In this document: in pieces, positions 45,114 through 55,566 of the stretch
How the letters are laid out: the number at the start of each line of letters is the position of its first letter
How positions within the stretch are numbered: the first letter of the stretch is position 1
Assembly (NCBI GenBank): GCA_037974665.1
Contig: CM075778.1
Location: forward strand, 14,125,001-14,189,000
Length of the DNA stretch: 64,000 bases
Reading direction: 5' to 3'
From: Ehretia macrophylla
Lineage: Eukaryota > Streptophyta > Magnoliopsida > Boraginales > Ehretiaceae
Translations under genes and position numbers: made by a program
Notes under the pieces: generated by a model
The model's input: only the letters and a program-made list of their open reading frames with translations
Told to the model about the DNA's origin: nothing
Databases searched by the model: none

Positions 45114-47490
45114 AGGTAGAGTGGGATTGCTTACAACAACTACTGACCCAGTTTGGTTTCCACTCTCGCTGGGTCCATTGGGTTATGCATTGTATGACAA
45201 CAGTCTCATATAAGGTCTTGTTCAAGGGTGAACTACTCCCACAGATCAAGCCTACCCGATGTCTAAGTCAACGAGACCCATTGTCCCCTTTGTTGTTTTC
45301 TATCTTAACACAGGCTTTGTCAACTATGATACAGGCTCGAATTAGTTCAGGGTCGCTAAAGGGTCTTAAATGGCTCGCCGACCTCTATTTTTGTCTCACC
45401 TCTTATTTGCAAATGATACTATGTTCTTTATAGAAACGACTGATCAAGATGCTTTATGCCTTTAGGATATCTTGTACTACTACTATTTTGTCTCTAGGCA
45501 AACTATCAATTATGACAAGTTGGAAATTTCCTTCAATGCCAGCACTTGTCTTCTAGTGCAAGAGGGTATCGAATCTATTTTGCATGCTCACAAACTAGCA
45601 GATCTAGGAACTATTTGAGGTTACCAATGGTTTAGGGCTGATAAAAAAAAGGCATTCTTCAATGGATTATTGACCGCATACTATCCAAGATCCAAGGATA
45701 GAAATACCACCTCTTATCTAAACGTAGGAAAGAGACAATGATTAAGTTAATGTTTTACTGTATTCCAACCTATTTTATGTCTCTTCTTTGCTTCCCCAAA
45801 TCTATTTGTGAGGCTCTATGCTCAGTCGTGACTATATTTTGGTGGAATGAGCAAGGTCGCTATAGAATTCATTGGCTTCCATGGTTTGAACTTGCAAATA
45901 CAAAAATGGATGAAGGTCTTGGCTTTAGGAAGTTTGAACATATGAACATTCTCATGCTTGCCGGCCATGCATGGGGATATTGCAGCACCCATACTATCTT
46001 ACTACTAGACTTCTGAAGAGTCTTTATTATCCATCAGAATCTTTTTGGTCTGCTAGGTGGGTCATCGTCTGTCTTGGGTTTGGCGCAATCTTTTGGTGCG
46101 TAGAGATTTGCTAAGGAATAAGACAATTTGGCATCCTGGGTTCGGGAAATCTATTCATATTTGGGAGAATCCATGGGTTCCAAAGTGTTGCAACCTTGTT
46201 TGTCTAGCCACGTGTACTCTCAGGTTTTTCTCAGAGTTGATTCTTCTGAATACAAACACTTGGAATTTGAGACCGCTTAATAACCTTTTTACTTAACAAT
46301 CAAGAAGAAAATCCTCTACATCCCTTTTTCCCATACAAATCAAGAGGATAAATTGATTTGGCCTCATACTAAAAATGTTGTATACTCAGCAAAATCAAGA
46401 CACCATCTATTGGTTGCTTAATCCTATCCATCGTATATCCCAACCGCTTCTTCCTCTAATGTCACCCTTGTTGCTTGTGGAAGGCTATCTAGCAGACCCC
46501 GATCTACCCCAAAATCAAATCCTTAAATTGGAAAGCTTATTGAAATGCATTACCATCAGAGGATGCAAAGTTTCGACGACCGTGTGCTTTAAGTCCGATA
46601 TGTAAACTTTGTGGAATTGAGCCAAAAAGTATGGAACGTTTTTTTCTTCTCTACCTATGGAGTCGATCTTGCTGGTATGACTCCTCTTTGGCCTATCATG
46701 TACAAATAGATGTTGTATCACAATTTGATACATGGTTGTGGAATTTGCTTTTTGTTTGTTTCCTGGTTGGGCATGACAAAGGGCACGATGCGACCTTTAT
46801 TTTCTCGTTATGCTGAAAATTATGAAAAGGGCGTAATGTACATGTGTTTGATAATCTTCTAGCCAATCCTATAGTTGTTATTGACAATGCGAGCTCTATG
46901 GCTAAGGAATATGGTGACGATAATCCCACTCATTTGATTCAAGCTCTAACACTAAAAATCTCAACAACCCTAATAACATGCCTGTACCTCGTGGATATTA
47001 CCTCTCGTTGCAATTATCAAGTGTAATGTCAATGCAACATGGACTAGTACCTCAACGGTATTTCGGGATCATGAGGGATCTTCTATCTCTCGCTTTAATC
47101 GCATATGTGCGGCCTCGGACACCTTTCAGGCTGAGATCATTGCACTACAGGATGCATGCTCAATAGCTCAGTCATGTGACTTTCTTAATGTCACATTTGA
47201 GATTGATTATAAGGAGCTTGATCACATCATTTTTCCTTCTTTGTTATCGTGTGCCAAATAGAACTCCTCGTGTATTGTCAAAGATATATGTGGCTTTGCT
47301 AGATCACATCTACAATGTTCATTTTCCGTGGTATCCAGTCTTGTGAATAAAGTTACAAACTGGATTACAAAATAGACTCGACGGGTTGTATTACCTGTTA
47401 ATTGGCTCAGTTGTTGTCCTCATCTTTTGCTTAGTTTATTACGTACTGATATTATACAAACTGCACGTCACTCAACTAGTATCGGTTGAT
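45114..47490 (+). pseudogene. 5'-truncated L1-type LINE: RT, zinc-binding region and RNase H
   Basis: Starts inside the reverse transcriptase: KVEWDCLQQLLTQFGFHSRW, VSYKVLFKGE, IKPTRCLSQRDPLSPLLF, then FANDTMFFIE (for FADD). Downstream: IPTYFMSLLCFPKSICE, FWWNEQ, IHWLPW and GLGFRKFEHMNI, then SWVWRNLL and IWENPW. A DKLIWPHTKN phrase (zinc-binding reverse-transcriptase region) follows, and a plant RNase H: KCNVNATW, VFRDHEGSS, FQAEIIALQDA. Many shifts and stops. Such LINEs copy themselves by target-primed reverse transcription. No poly-A tail is visible. Confidence 0.88.
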
Positions 47491-47835
47491 TGTTAATAAG
47501 ACATGATCCTTTTGACAAAGAAAATGTGGTGTTGGTTTGTTGGGTGAAGCATTGGCATTAATTGGTATGGTTGATCTTTTTATTTTTCTCTAGCTGACTT
47601 TCGCATAGGCCATGAAGTTAAATATATAAAAAGGTTATGGCCCAATAATTTGGCCATTATGGCCTAATGATTGGGCCATTATGACTATTCTATTTTTTTA
47701 TTTCTTTAATAATTCTTTACTTCTTACTATTTTCTTCATTTTGGGCCTTACTCTTTATCATGAGCACTACCTTTTCCTTTTGAATATGTCCTATATCACA
47801 AAGGATTCATGTAAATTAATTATTTTTGCATTACC
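47491..47835. other. Unassigned DNA between LINE and LTR F
   Basis: AT-rich, with GGCCCAATAATTTGGCC and related GGCC-containing palindromic phrases near 47640-47680. No gene or element end was recognised. It may contain the LINE 3' untranslated region. Confidence 0.4.
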
Positions 47836-48575
47836 TGTAAGGCCAAGTGAATTTTATGTGCATTTAATTGTTTAATTTATTATTTGAATGTTATATGTGC
47901 ATTTTAGTTGCAAGAGATTAAAATTTAAGTGGCATTTCATTTAATTTAGCAAACTAGAACATACATGTAATTAACATAAAAGGGGTTTCAAAGTACTCAT
48001 TTAACCTTTGTAGATATTTTTCCTAGTAGGACATACTTGTAATTATAATCAAAGAGCTTGCATAAGTGGTCATTTGATGTTATATGATATTTTGCCAAGC
48101 ACATAAAAGTAACCTTGACCATTTGACTAGCATTGTCTCTTTAATTAAAACAAGACAAAGCAAAAAAAAAGGGAGATTGGGTAGAGATAAAGAAAAGGGG
48201 AAAAAGAGGAATAGTAAGGGTTTGTGAAATTTGAGAGAAAAAGAAGGGTTTGCCTGTATTTTAGGCCAATTTGGAAGTGGAAATTGCTTATCCTTGTTCA
48301 ACCTTTGCTATTTCTTGCTTTAATCTTCAAAAAAAGGTGAGAGATTTTCAAATCTAGAAGTTTAAAGTTTGATATTTTGTTATGAATTTATGTAATTGTG
48401 TTGTAGTTGTTATTTGATCTTGTATATCTTGTTTGGTAGTGATTAGAGAGTAAAATATATGAATTGAAGTGTGATTGAATCACCAAATGTTGTAAGCTAG
48501 CCAAAATATGTTGTAGGTGAATTTTGTAGCTAGATATAAGTTTAATCTTTGTTCATAGCTTAAATAAGAAGTTTA

Positions 48576-48610
48576 TATACATATATATATGTGTGTGTGT
48601 GTGTGTGTGC
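48576..48610 (+). repeat. (AT)n(GT)n microsatellite in LTR F
   Basis: A compound TATATA then GTGTGT run in the presumed intron of the LTR. Confidence 0.9.
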
Positions 48611-48929
48611 GTTCATAGCATGTTTTAGAGGCTTGGAAGCAAGATTAGAGTGAGTTGAAGTGTGACGGTGTTGGCTGGAATTTTTCCGCGTCGGGTCCCC
48701 TTTGCTGGTGCTGGACAACCAACATGTAGTAGTCCTTTGGGCTTCCTTCATAGTGGTTTAAATGCTTGTTTTGCTACTTAAATGCTAGGTGAATGCTTGT
48801 GTGCTTGTATGGCTTTGCAAGTTAAAAAGTGGGTTGCTAAATGTGTTGTAAAGTGTTGCTGGTTGGAGTTAAAGTGTTGATAAATGTTATTGCTAAGGTT
48901 CTTGAATGTTGAAGGTGCTTGCTAAAGGT

Positions 48930-48952
48930 TGGGTAACCTATTTTGTTGCCTA
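48930..48952 (+). other. First CTAYTTT-loop hairpin in LTR F
   Basis: Arms TGGGTAAC and GTTGCCTA around CTATTTT: eight pairs including two G-U. A second copy lies 78 bp downstream (49008-49032: GATGGCAAC, CTACTTT, GTTGTCCTC; eight of nine positions pair). Confidence 0.55.
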
Positions 48953-49455
48953 GTAAATGTGCTAATGAATGTTATTATTAAGTGTTGATTGAATGTTAAA
49001 TGTTGTTGATGGCAACCTACTTTGTTGTCCTCTCAAAATGATGTAAATGCGTGATTGAATGAATGTTATTAAGGCATAGTAGCATTGTGTCAGCTCGGGC
49101 GGCATCGGGCTTGCCAGGTTCAATTGGCATGACTACTGTGGTCCTATTCCCTCTCCTGCATGCACAGAGAGTTTCATAGGGTATGGGTCGTAGGTTTTGG
49201 GTGTATCTCCGGAGTGCACTTTAGTAGGAGTAATAAGAAGTGACAGAGTTCGTGATGGTGGTCTAAGGGGACGACATCAACAATGTTTAGTGTATCCTTC
49301 TTGAATGTTTATATAGCTTTGTTGTTACTTGAGTTAATTGTGTTAATGTTTATATATTGTTTCAACGCATGTTTTCAAATGGATTTTCAAGTAAAAGCCT
49401 TTCCAAAACCTCCCGTTTTCCCCTCTCACTGAGCCTGTTTAGCTCACCCCGTTTT

Positions 49456-49524
49456 ATGAACATTTCAAGTGAGCCCGAGGTTGAGTACGTGCCTCAAGAG
49501 AATGAAAATGAACCCTATACTTGA
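49456..49524 (+). CDS. Short acidic frame in LTR F
   Basis: ATG followed by NISSEPEVEYVPQENENEPY, one Thr and TGA, 22 residues in all. The EPEVEYVPQENENEPY part matches EPDFGYVPQEAENMPY in LTR A at 11 of 16 positions, although the surrounding LTR sequences are very different. Unlike LTR A it has its own ATG. It could be a free micropeptide or the last exon of a spliced transcript. Confidence 0.45.
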   Translation: MNISSEPEVEYVPQENENEPYT

Positions 49525-49900
49525 CGTGCTTAGATGAACATGTTGTTTATGTACATATTGTTGTTATGTAGTTCATGTTGTAAGTAAAGACTTTTGATCA
49601 TGTAATATGATTGGCCAATGTTGTCTATTTTGAACTTTAAATGACTTTTTTATAATTAAGGAAGTTAGTTGGCCATGTTCATAATGTTCGGCTTATGGCA
49701 GCCTATTTTGGAAAACCATGTAGTTATTATGTCCATGTTTAAAGTAGGTTGACCAAGTGGTTTTGTTGTGTAATCCACATTGCTTGTTAAGTGAATTGTT
49801 GTACAAGTGGAATTGTCAAATGTGGCATATTACAGGTGTTATAATGTCAAAATTCCATCGCGTTCGGACTTGGTTTTAAGCAGGGTCAGGTCAGGGTGTG

Positions 49901-50255
49901 AAGCAACCAATAGTCACATTATCAACATGTGAAGCTGAGTATGTAGCTGCTACTGCAACTATGTGTCATGCGCTATGGCTACAAAATTTGCTTAAGGAGC
50001 TCAACGTTTCTCAAGATGAAGCAACACAAATATTTGTGGACAACAAGTTAGCAATTCCGTTGGCAAAGAGACCCTTTCTTCCATGATAAAAGCAAGCACA
50101 TTAATACCAGATATCACTTCATCAGAGAATGTGTCATGAAAAAAGGATGTCCAAATAAAGTTCATGAAGTCACAAGACTAGGTAGCAGATATTTTCACTA
50201 AGCCTCTACCGACTGAAATTTTTCTCAAACTGAGATCTCGTCTTGGAATAACAAA
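49901..50255 (+). pseudogene. copia-3 RNase H and pol C-terminus fragment
   Basis: KQPIVTLSTCEAEYVAATATM and ALWLQNLLKELN, then IFVDNKLAI are standard Ty1/copia RNase H motifs (the CEAEY Glu and the DNK Asp). After a one-base shift come HDKSKHINTRYHFIRECV, a DIFTKPLPTEIFLKLR phrase and a LGITNSSLKGGV end. The 5' part of pol is missing, replaced by LTR F. Non-functional. Confidence 0.9.
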
Positions 50256-50273
50256 TTCAAGTTTAAAAGGGGG
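50256..50273 (+). promoter_or_regulatory. Polypurine tract of copia-3
   Basis: TTTAAAAGGGGG just before the LTR start TGTTGAAAAG; it overlaps the end of the pol frame, as in many copia elements. Confidence 0.8.
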
Positions 50274-50729
50274 TGTTGAAAAGTAAACTTGAATTTGGAC
50301 TAAGTATCAAACATTGGGCTAGCTATAACATTTATTTGGTTCAAAACAAAGAAAATGTTGGTCCAATTGAGAGCTCAAGTTAGAAAATTAACGAGCCCAA
50401 ATTCTAGAAGAAGTCTTGAAAGAATATCTTAGAAAATTATTTAAAAGAGTCTAAGAGAAAAATTAATTATTCTAAATATCTTTAAATAGCTAGAAGGATC
50501 TAGAAATATTATCTAACATATTCCAAGCATCTTCAAGAATATCTTGTGTGTAAAATCCTCCTTTAACACCTATAAATAAGGAGAACTCCAAGCATTCGTA
50601 ACCAAACCAAAATTGTAATCTTTTTTTCAATATAAGTTCTTTAATTCCTCCAAAATTCCCCTCTTCCATTTCCTAAATATTTTCTACATAAGTTTTAATT
50701 CTCTAAATTAGTCTAAACTTATCACAACA
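50274..50729 (+). repeat. 3' LTR of copia-3
   Basis: 456 bp, starting TGTTGAAAAGTAAACTTG and ending CTTATCACAACA. It includes a TATA-type box CCTATAAATAAGG (about 50569-50581). Only this LTR is present; no 5' LTR was found. Confidence 0.8.
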
Positions 50730-50823
50730 TCAATTTCCTCATATACCCCGCAAAAGCCCCCACACTCCCCCTTCCCCCCGCCACACACTCATAAATAAAA
50801 AATAAAAAAAAACACACACACAC
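50730..50823 (+). repeat. C/A-rich stretch ending in a (CA)n run
   Basis: A low-complexity stretch with CCCCC blocks and a short A-rich and ACACAC tail. The CA run is the target of element C: CACAC is present at 50819-50823 and again at 62403-62407. Confidence 0.8.
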
Positions 50824-50997
50824 TGTAACACCCAGCACTAGAATCTCATGACACCTCATGCTTATACTATGTGCATCCATGTTTAAATCATTGTCATTTC
50901 ATGTTATTTAAATGCTATTTTATATATTTGTTAATAAGCTGAAGGAAAAAAAAAAAAGAGGAAGAAGAACTTATCAAAACTGTCAAAACTGAAGTAG

Positions 50998-51070
50998 GTA
51001 GCCAGGAAGATTCGAACCTACGACCTCTTCCTTCTTTGCACACGCTTTGACCAACTGAACTAAGGCTAGC
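50998..51070 (-). other. tRNA-like block with A and B boxes inside the C LTR
   Basis: On the minus strand TTAGTTCAGTTGGTCAAAGC (A-box-like) is followed at normal distance by GAGGTCGTAGGTTCGAATC (B-box and T-arm-like) and then TTCCTGGCTACC. The order and spacing resemble a tRNA such as tRNA-Lys (GTGGTCGTGGGTTCGA), but the anticodon stem and acceptor ends do not pair well. It is a tRNA-derived relic or mimic. The 3' LTR copy (60436-60508) has a mutated B box. Confidence 0.55.
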
Positions 51071-52484
51071 TTGTTACCAAAACTAAACATTAGTAATATA
51101 TATACGTGAAAGCCTATTAGATCAGTTTAAATTCAGCAAACCAAGACAACTTTTCCCATTTCTTTTCACAACACCCCCCTACCCGTTAACATGGAGGCAG
51201 AACGCGACCCAGCTGCAAACTAAGCTAAACTACTCTTTAAACCTAGAAAACGTAAGATTCTAACGCATTGGAGGTCATAGCATGTAAGTAGATTTAATTC
51301 TATTATGAAATTTCTGCTTATTTATGTACATATATGTGTATATATATGTGTCAACTCTTTTAATAATTTAAGTTGTGGCATAAATCTTTAGGATACTTGT
51401 TAGATATTAATTTAGTCAAAGTTCTACATGATTTAGATATGGTTTTTAGCTTGTGTGTGTGAACACTAGGTGTAGGAATTGGTTTAAATTCTGAATTTTC
51501 AGTAATAGATATGTATATATGCTTGTACATGTGTAATATGAGTTGGTTTGAGGAGTTATTGACCTATATACTTGTTGTATAACATTTGCACATTAAATAG
51601 TTTGGGTGTACATGTTTGGATATATAGTTGTTTTGTCGTGGGTGTAGTAGAGAAAATAAAGTTGTCTGTATGCATATGTAAATGTATAAGTTCTATATTT
51701 TTGTTGATATGTGTATATAATTAAATGAGCATGATTTAGGTTTTAAGTAGTGAATTGGCTATATATTTGCTAAGAGTTAAAGTTGCGATGCTCATGAGTT
51801 AAATTGTTAAAGACGTTACGTGAGGTGATAACAGTGAGTGATGATAAGTTGTGGTGACGTATATGTATGTGTTATTGCCATATAGAAAAGGAAGTCAAGT
51901 AAGATAAAATAGATAAGATAGTAAATGAAATATAACATGCTATTATTTTATACCCTTTTTACTTGTCTTCTAGAGTTTAATGTTTTAGTAAATTTTATTA
52001 TGGTGCAGTTGTGAGTCACTCTTGAATCAGTTGTCTTAGTCAGAGGGTTGAATAAGTTAAAGCCAGGTCAAGGTAAGTAGAATACCTGTCACGCCCCAAC
52101 TCGACCCCACCTACGATCAGTCAGGACGCAACGGAATTTCGGCGGCATAACGACAGTAAACAGATTTCCGAGGTTCTAAACCAACCTCATTAAACATCAT
52201 ACATCCAGTAATTCCTCAATACAAACAACAACATACAACACAACCATATTATACAATAAAACATCCTCGTTATACGCCTCCGTTCCAACATGACATACAA
52301 TACCTCAACTTTATCATACATTTCAAAGGTAAGTTGAGACACAACTACAATTTAACCATAGACAAAAGGAAACCGCTAAGTTAACATCATTTGGTTCAAC
52401 ATCTTTTCAATATCTATTACATTAAGAACCGTAAAGCATATAAAGTCTATTAAACTAATATACAAGACATTTAACAACATAAAG

Positions 52485-52585
52485 TCATAGATAAGACTCG
52501 GGAACATATGACTCATCCACAAAAGGCACATTTTCCACATTCTCCTCTTCAGGAGGCACGTACCCGTAATCTTGTGAAAGTACAC
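52485..52585 (-). CDS. Conserved short acidic frame in LTR D
   Basis: After TTTCAG come two bases and then codons for VLSQDYGYVPPEEENVENVP, followed by FVDESYVPESYL and TGA. Compared with LTR E there is a three-codon insertion that keeps the frame. The upstream ATG is out of frame by one base, so in this LTR only splicing would supply a start. That favours the exon interpretation. Confidence 0.45.
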
Positions 52586-53126
52586 CTGAAACATGCATTA
52601 ATAGAGAGTGAGCTTATATACATAAGCCCAGTGAGGATCCGATAGATCTCGACAGTATTCACTACGCTCCTTGGATTTAGTCCTTTGAGCAAGTAAACAC
52701 ACAACAACAATAATAACATAAATAAAGCTATCATCACATAACTATATGACCATTCAATAAGGATACTCTATTTGGTGTAGCTCCAAACGCCATCACGATC
52801 TCAACCGTTCTTCTTATAACTCCCCATTACTCACGCACCCGAGGTACCTCACTATCCCCTTCCCTCCATGACATCTCCGTCATGCGAGCTGGGGGTAGCC
52901 TATGGCAGTCATGCCGGTTTCAACCCGACAGCCCGACGCTGCCCGAGAGGTGGCACACACATACCAAGGCTCCATTTTCATCAATCATCATGCAAGCATA
53001 AATCGATCAATCAATTGGGAGATCAGCAACAAGAGTGCCCGATTCCCGCATTCAATAATAATCAATCAATAACATCAATATAACATCAATATAACATCAA
53101 TATAAAATTAAACATCAAACAACGTA

Positions 53127-53153
53127 GTTAGATGACAAAGTAGGCCATCTAAC
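53127..53153 (-). other. CTACTTT-loop hairpin in LTR D
   Basis: On the minus strand GTTAGATGGC, loop CTACTTT, GTCATCTAAC: ten consecutive pairs with one G-U. It is the longest stem of the set and the reference for the covariation seen in LTRs A, E, F and G. Confidence 0.7.
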
Positions 53154-54739
53154 CGGACATGCATAATATTCATAATTAAACTCTAAATTACTCAACAACA
53201 ACTCACCATTCATCACTCGAACACTACCCAACCATCTAAGGCATCGTTCAAGAAATTAAAGAATGACAACCTAACTTCTAAAATTCATAACTTACAATCT
53301 ACTAATCCAAACATTGCCAAATCAGTTCCTATCACTCACCCATTCAACCTACTACATTAGCCCTCTCGGAAATCCACCATAACACCTCCAAAACATGCCC
53401 GATAACCCTAAAACCCTATGACGTCATGGCTGGATTTTCCGGATTTCCACACAAACAATGTAATCGAAAATTCGGCATTACAACAGCGCTAACACGTAAT
53501 TATCAAGTATTTAGAAATCGACGGCAATCGATTTCGAGCAACGCAACTCAATTAAATCAACTTTGAACATTTTAATCAAAATTAAATACCCGGAAAATAA
53601 AAATTATGCTATATCCGACAGAAACTTGTAGTATTAGTATATAATGATCCCTAGCATGCAAGGAGCAATAATCTATCATCAGATTTCAATTCTAACGGTT
53701 CAATCTTCATTTATACGCAAAAACACAAAAATGACATTTTGAGATCTAGAATTTTTCTCTCACCTTAGATGCGATATAAGCCTAGGAATGCGTGCAATGC
53801 GTGCCCAACAAGCAGAATCCAAGTCGGTGCGAAGTTCTACGGACAAAAACTAGGTTTTTCTTTGAAAAATTGGATTGAAAGCTTAAGTTTTTCTCTTCTC
53901 TTTTCTCTCCTCAACCTCTCGGCAATGTGTGTATGTGTGATGGTGTTTTTGTGTTGTGTGAGTGTGTGTTGAGGACATGAGCTTAAATGGTCAACTATTT
54001 AATTAAAGTCAAAGTTATTTTAATAGGTAATTTTGTGTTTTTAATGTCTTTAATTGCATTTTAGTGATCACCAAGTTAAAATTAATTATGCAACCCCCAA
54101 GATATCTCAAGTGAGTTATTTTTAGGTGACAAGAAGTTTTACATTCAAAGAATTCCACCCGAGTCGGCTTAAAACTCGATTTTCGTAAAAGTCGGTGTAA
54201 AAACCCTAATAAATTCTTAAGCCGATTTTAAAACCGTTTTCATCAAACACAGGTCTATTAAAGTCTGTGGACTAGGTCTAGAAGGGTTAAAAAGACCAGT
54301 TTCAAAATTATAGCGGACGTGTTTCGAAAACACTATTCACTGAAAATCGACGATAAATTTTCTGACTCCGTTTTTGATGAAAATTTCATGAATGCACATT
54401 TAGCACGTATTAGAAGTATTGAAATCAAAATTATAACTTTCTAGGTCCTATAGCACATAAACAGGTCATATGCACGCAAAACGAGGTAAAGCACGTATTA
54501 CGAGATAAGCAAGAAAGTGGGGTTTCACAATACCCGTTCCGTTATACACATATCTACTTTGTTTCAGTTCGAGCTATACACCTTCTTTCCTATTCAAATT
54601 GAATCACTTTTGACTCTTTGATCTTCATTCCTTGAGTAAAGCACTTGTTCTTACTAAATGTATGCTGTGACACCCAGACGGTAGGGTGAAATATATAGTC
54701 GTCCTGGCTTTTAGGCCTACTCTGTTATATATATGTATC

Positions 54740-54886
54740 AATTGTTATCAGATGAATCAGTTGTGCATCAATTGTTAGGCATACGCATCGATGCCAGGAA
54801 TGCATCAATTGTTAGACATATCTGTTAGGCAATTGTATCAGTGGCCGGCCAAACTCGCAATTGTTAATTATATGTATCAATTGTTT
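54740..54886 (+). repeat. Six CAATTG palindromes in the C LTR
   Basis: CAATTG occurs six times in about 145 bp, usually as ATCAATTGTTA. The same cluster is present in the 3' LTR (about 61700-61850). It lies in the presumed LTR intron, upstream of the acceptor-like site. Confidence 0.75.
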
Positions 54887-55032
54887 ATCACAACTGTGCA
54901 GTTGTACTCAGATTCTATTCCGTATGCTTATTTCCTCCTCTTTCTATCAAATGCTTCATTGATATTTCATAAGTTTTCAGGGTATTCTACTTAATGAGCT
55001 TTGTCCGCTCATTTCATTTATTCGCTGTGCAG

Positions 55033-55148
55033 AGGAAAGTGGGGAGGAATACCAGGGCGTAGAGTATCAAGAAGGAGAGTACCAGGGAGAAGAGAATCAG
55101 AGAGAGGAGTATCAAGTAGACGAGGAACAGGGTGGGGACCAGACATAG
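55033..55148 (+). CDS. Short acidic Glu/Tyr/Gln-rich frame in the C 5' LTR
   Basis: After GCTGTGCAG come two bases and then ESGEEYQGVEYQEGEYQGEE, followed by NQREEYQVDEEQGGDQT and TAG. It holds imperfect repeats of (E/V)(E)YQxxE. It occupies the same place as the acidic frames in the other LTR families and has the same phase. The 3' LTR copy has lost one base near 62100 and reads on into another frame. Confidence 0.4.
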
Positions 55149-55443
55149 TCTTTTACCCGGTTTACCTTTTGTATGTTGTTCCTTTAGTCTTCAGTTCAGC
55201 ACTGTGGATAAACTTTCTAGTTAAGGTTGATGTAATTTTGCAGAAGTAGTTATGTAAATATAAACAAGGCCAGGTCTTGTGTATTTGCTTATCGTGGTAT
55301 ATAGATGCTCTGGTTTGGTTTGGCAGATTGACTGTTATTAATGATTATTGTATTAGATCGCCTTGTAGGCTTAGATTGTTTGACTTAGGTCTGTGGCAGG
55401 TCACGACCCGAGTTTTAGAATTGGAATTCGGGGCGTGACAGAG

Positions 55444-55458
55444 TTGTTATCAGAGCAA
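55444..55458 (+). promoter_or_regulatory. Primer-binding site of element C (tRNA-Met)
   Basis: TTGTTATCAGAGC lies four bases after the 5' LTR end; it is the TGGTATCAGAGC core with one change. A 108-bp leader follows before the gag ATG. Confidence 0.85.
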
Positions 55459-55566
55459 TAGGTTTGACAATCTATGGGATTTAGGTCATGGGTAGCTAGG
55501 CTTTTACTGTGTTAACTTCACATAAATGATCATTATATTATGTTGTAAAATATTAGAAGTGTTTTC

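Larger units (their letters stand above)
47836..49900 (+). mobile_element. Solo-like LTR F (Ty3/gypsy)
   Basis: It starts TGTAAGGCCAAG and ends GTCAGGTCAGGGTGTGA, lacking the final CA. It contains a donor-like AAAAAG/GTGAGAG (GT at 48337-48338), two CTAC/TTTT-loop hairpins (48930-48952 and 49008-49032), the core CTATTCCCTCT and GGGTCGTAGG (49145-49194), and a short acidic frame (49456-49524). It runs directly into copia RNase H coding at 49901. No target duplication was found. Confidence 0.75.
52087..54529 (-). mobile_element. Solo LTR D, TSD ATACC, in the 5' LTR of element C
   Basis: 2443 bp, minus strand, starting TGTGAAACCCC and ending GAGTTGGGGCGTGACA, flanked by ATACC (52082-52086 and 54530-54534). 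The uninterrupted site is seen in the 3' LTR at about 61491-61500. It is closely related to the LTRs of element E. It contains a donor-like CTAAG/GTGAGAG (GT at 53763-53762), the hairpin 53127-53153, an acceptor TTTCAG (AG at 52587-52586) and the acidic frame 52485-52585. Confidence 0.95.
50824..55440 (+). repeat. 5' LTR of element C, split by solo LTR D
   Basis: About 2169 bp without the insert. It has a TATA-type TATATATACG (about 51092-51102), an upstream frame MEAERDPAAN (51191-51223), donor-like sites GTAAG (51252 and 51284), a CAATTG cluster (54740-54885), an acceptor GCTGTGCAG (AG at 55031-55032), an acidic frame (55033-55148), and an antisense tRNA-like block (50998-51070). Compared with the 3' LTR the visible differences are few. 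Confidence 0.93.

Noticed and set aside
45114..45118. Target duplication AAGGT for LTR K
   Set aside because: No matching pentamer was found at the other end of LTR K, whose 3' boundary is uncertain.
50998..51070. Functional tRNA gene
   Set aside because: A and B boxes are present but the acceptor and anticodon stems do not pair well, so it is reported only as tRNA-like.
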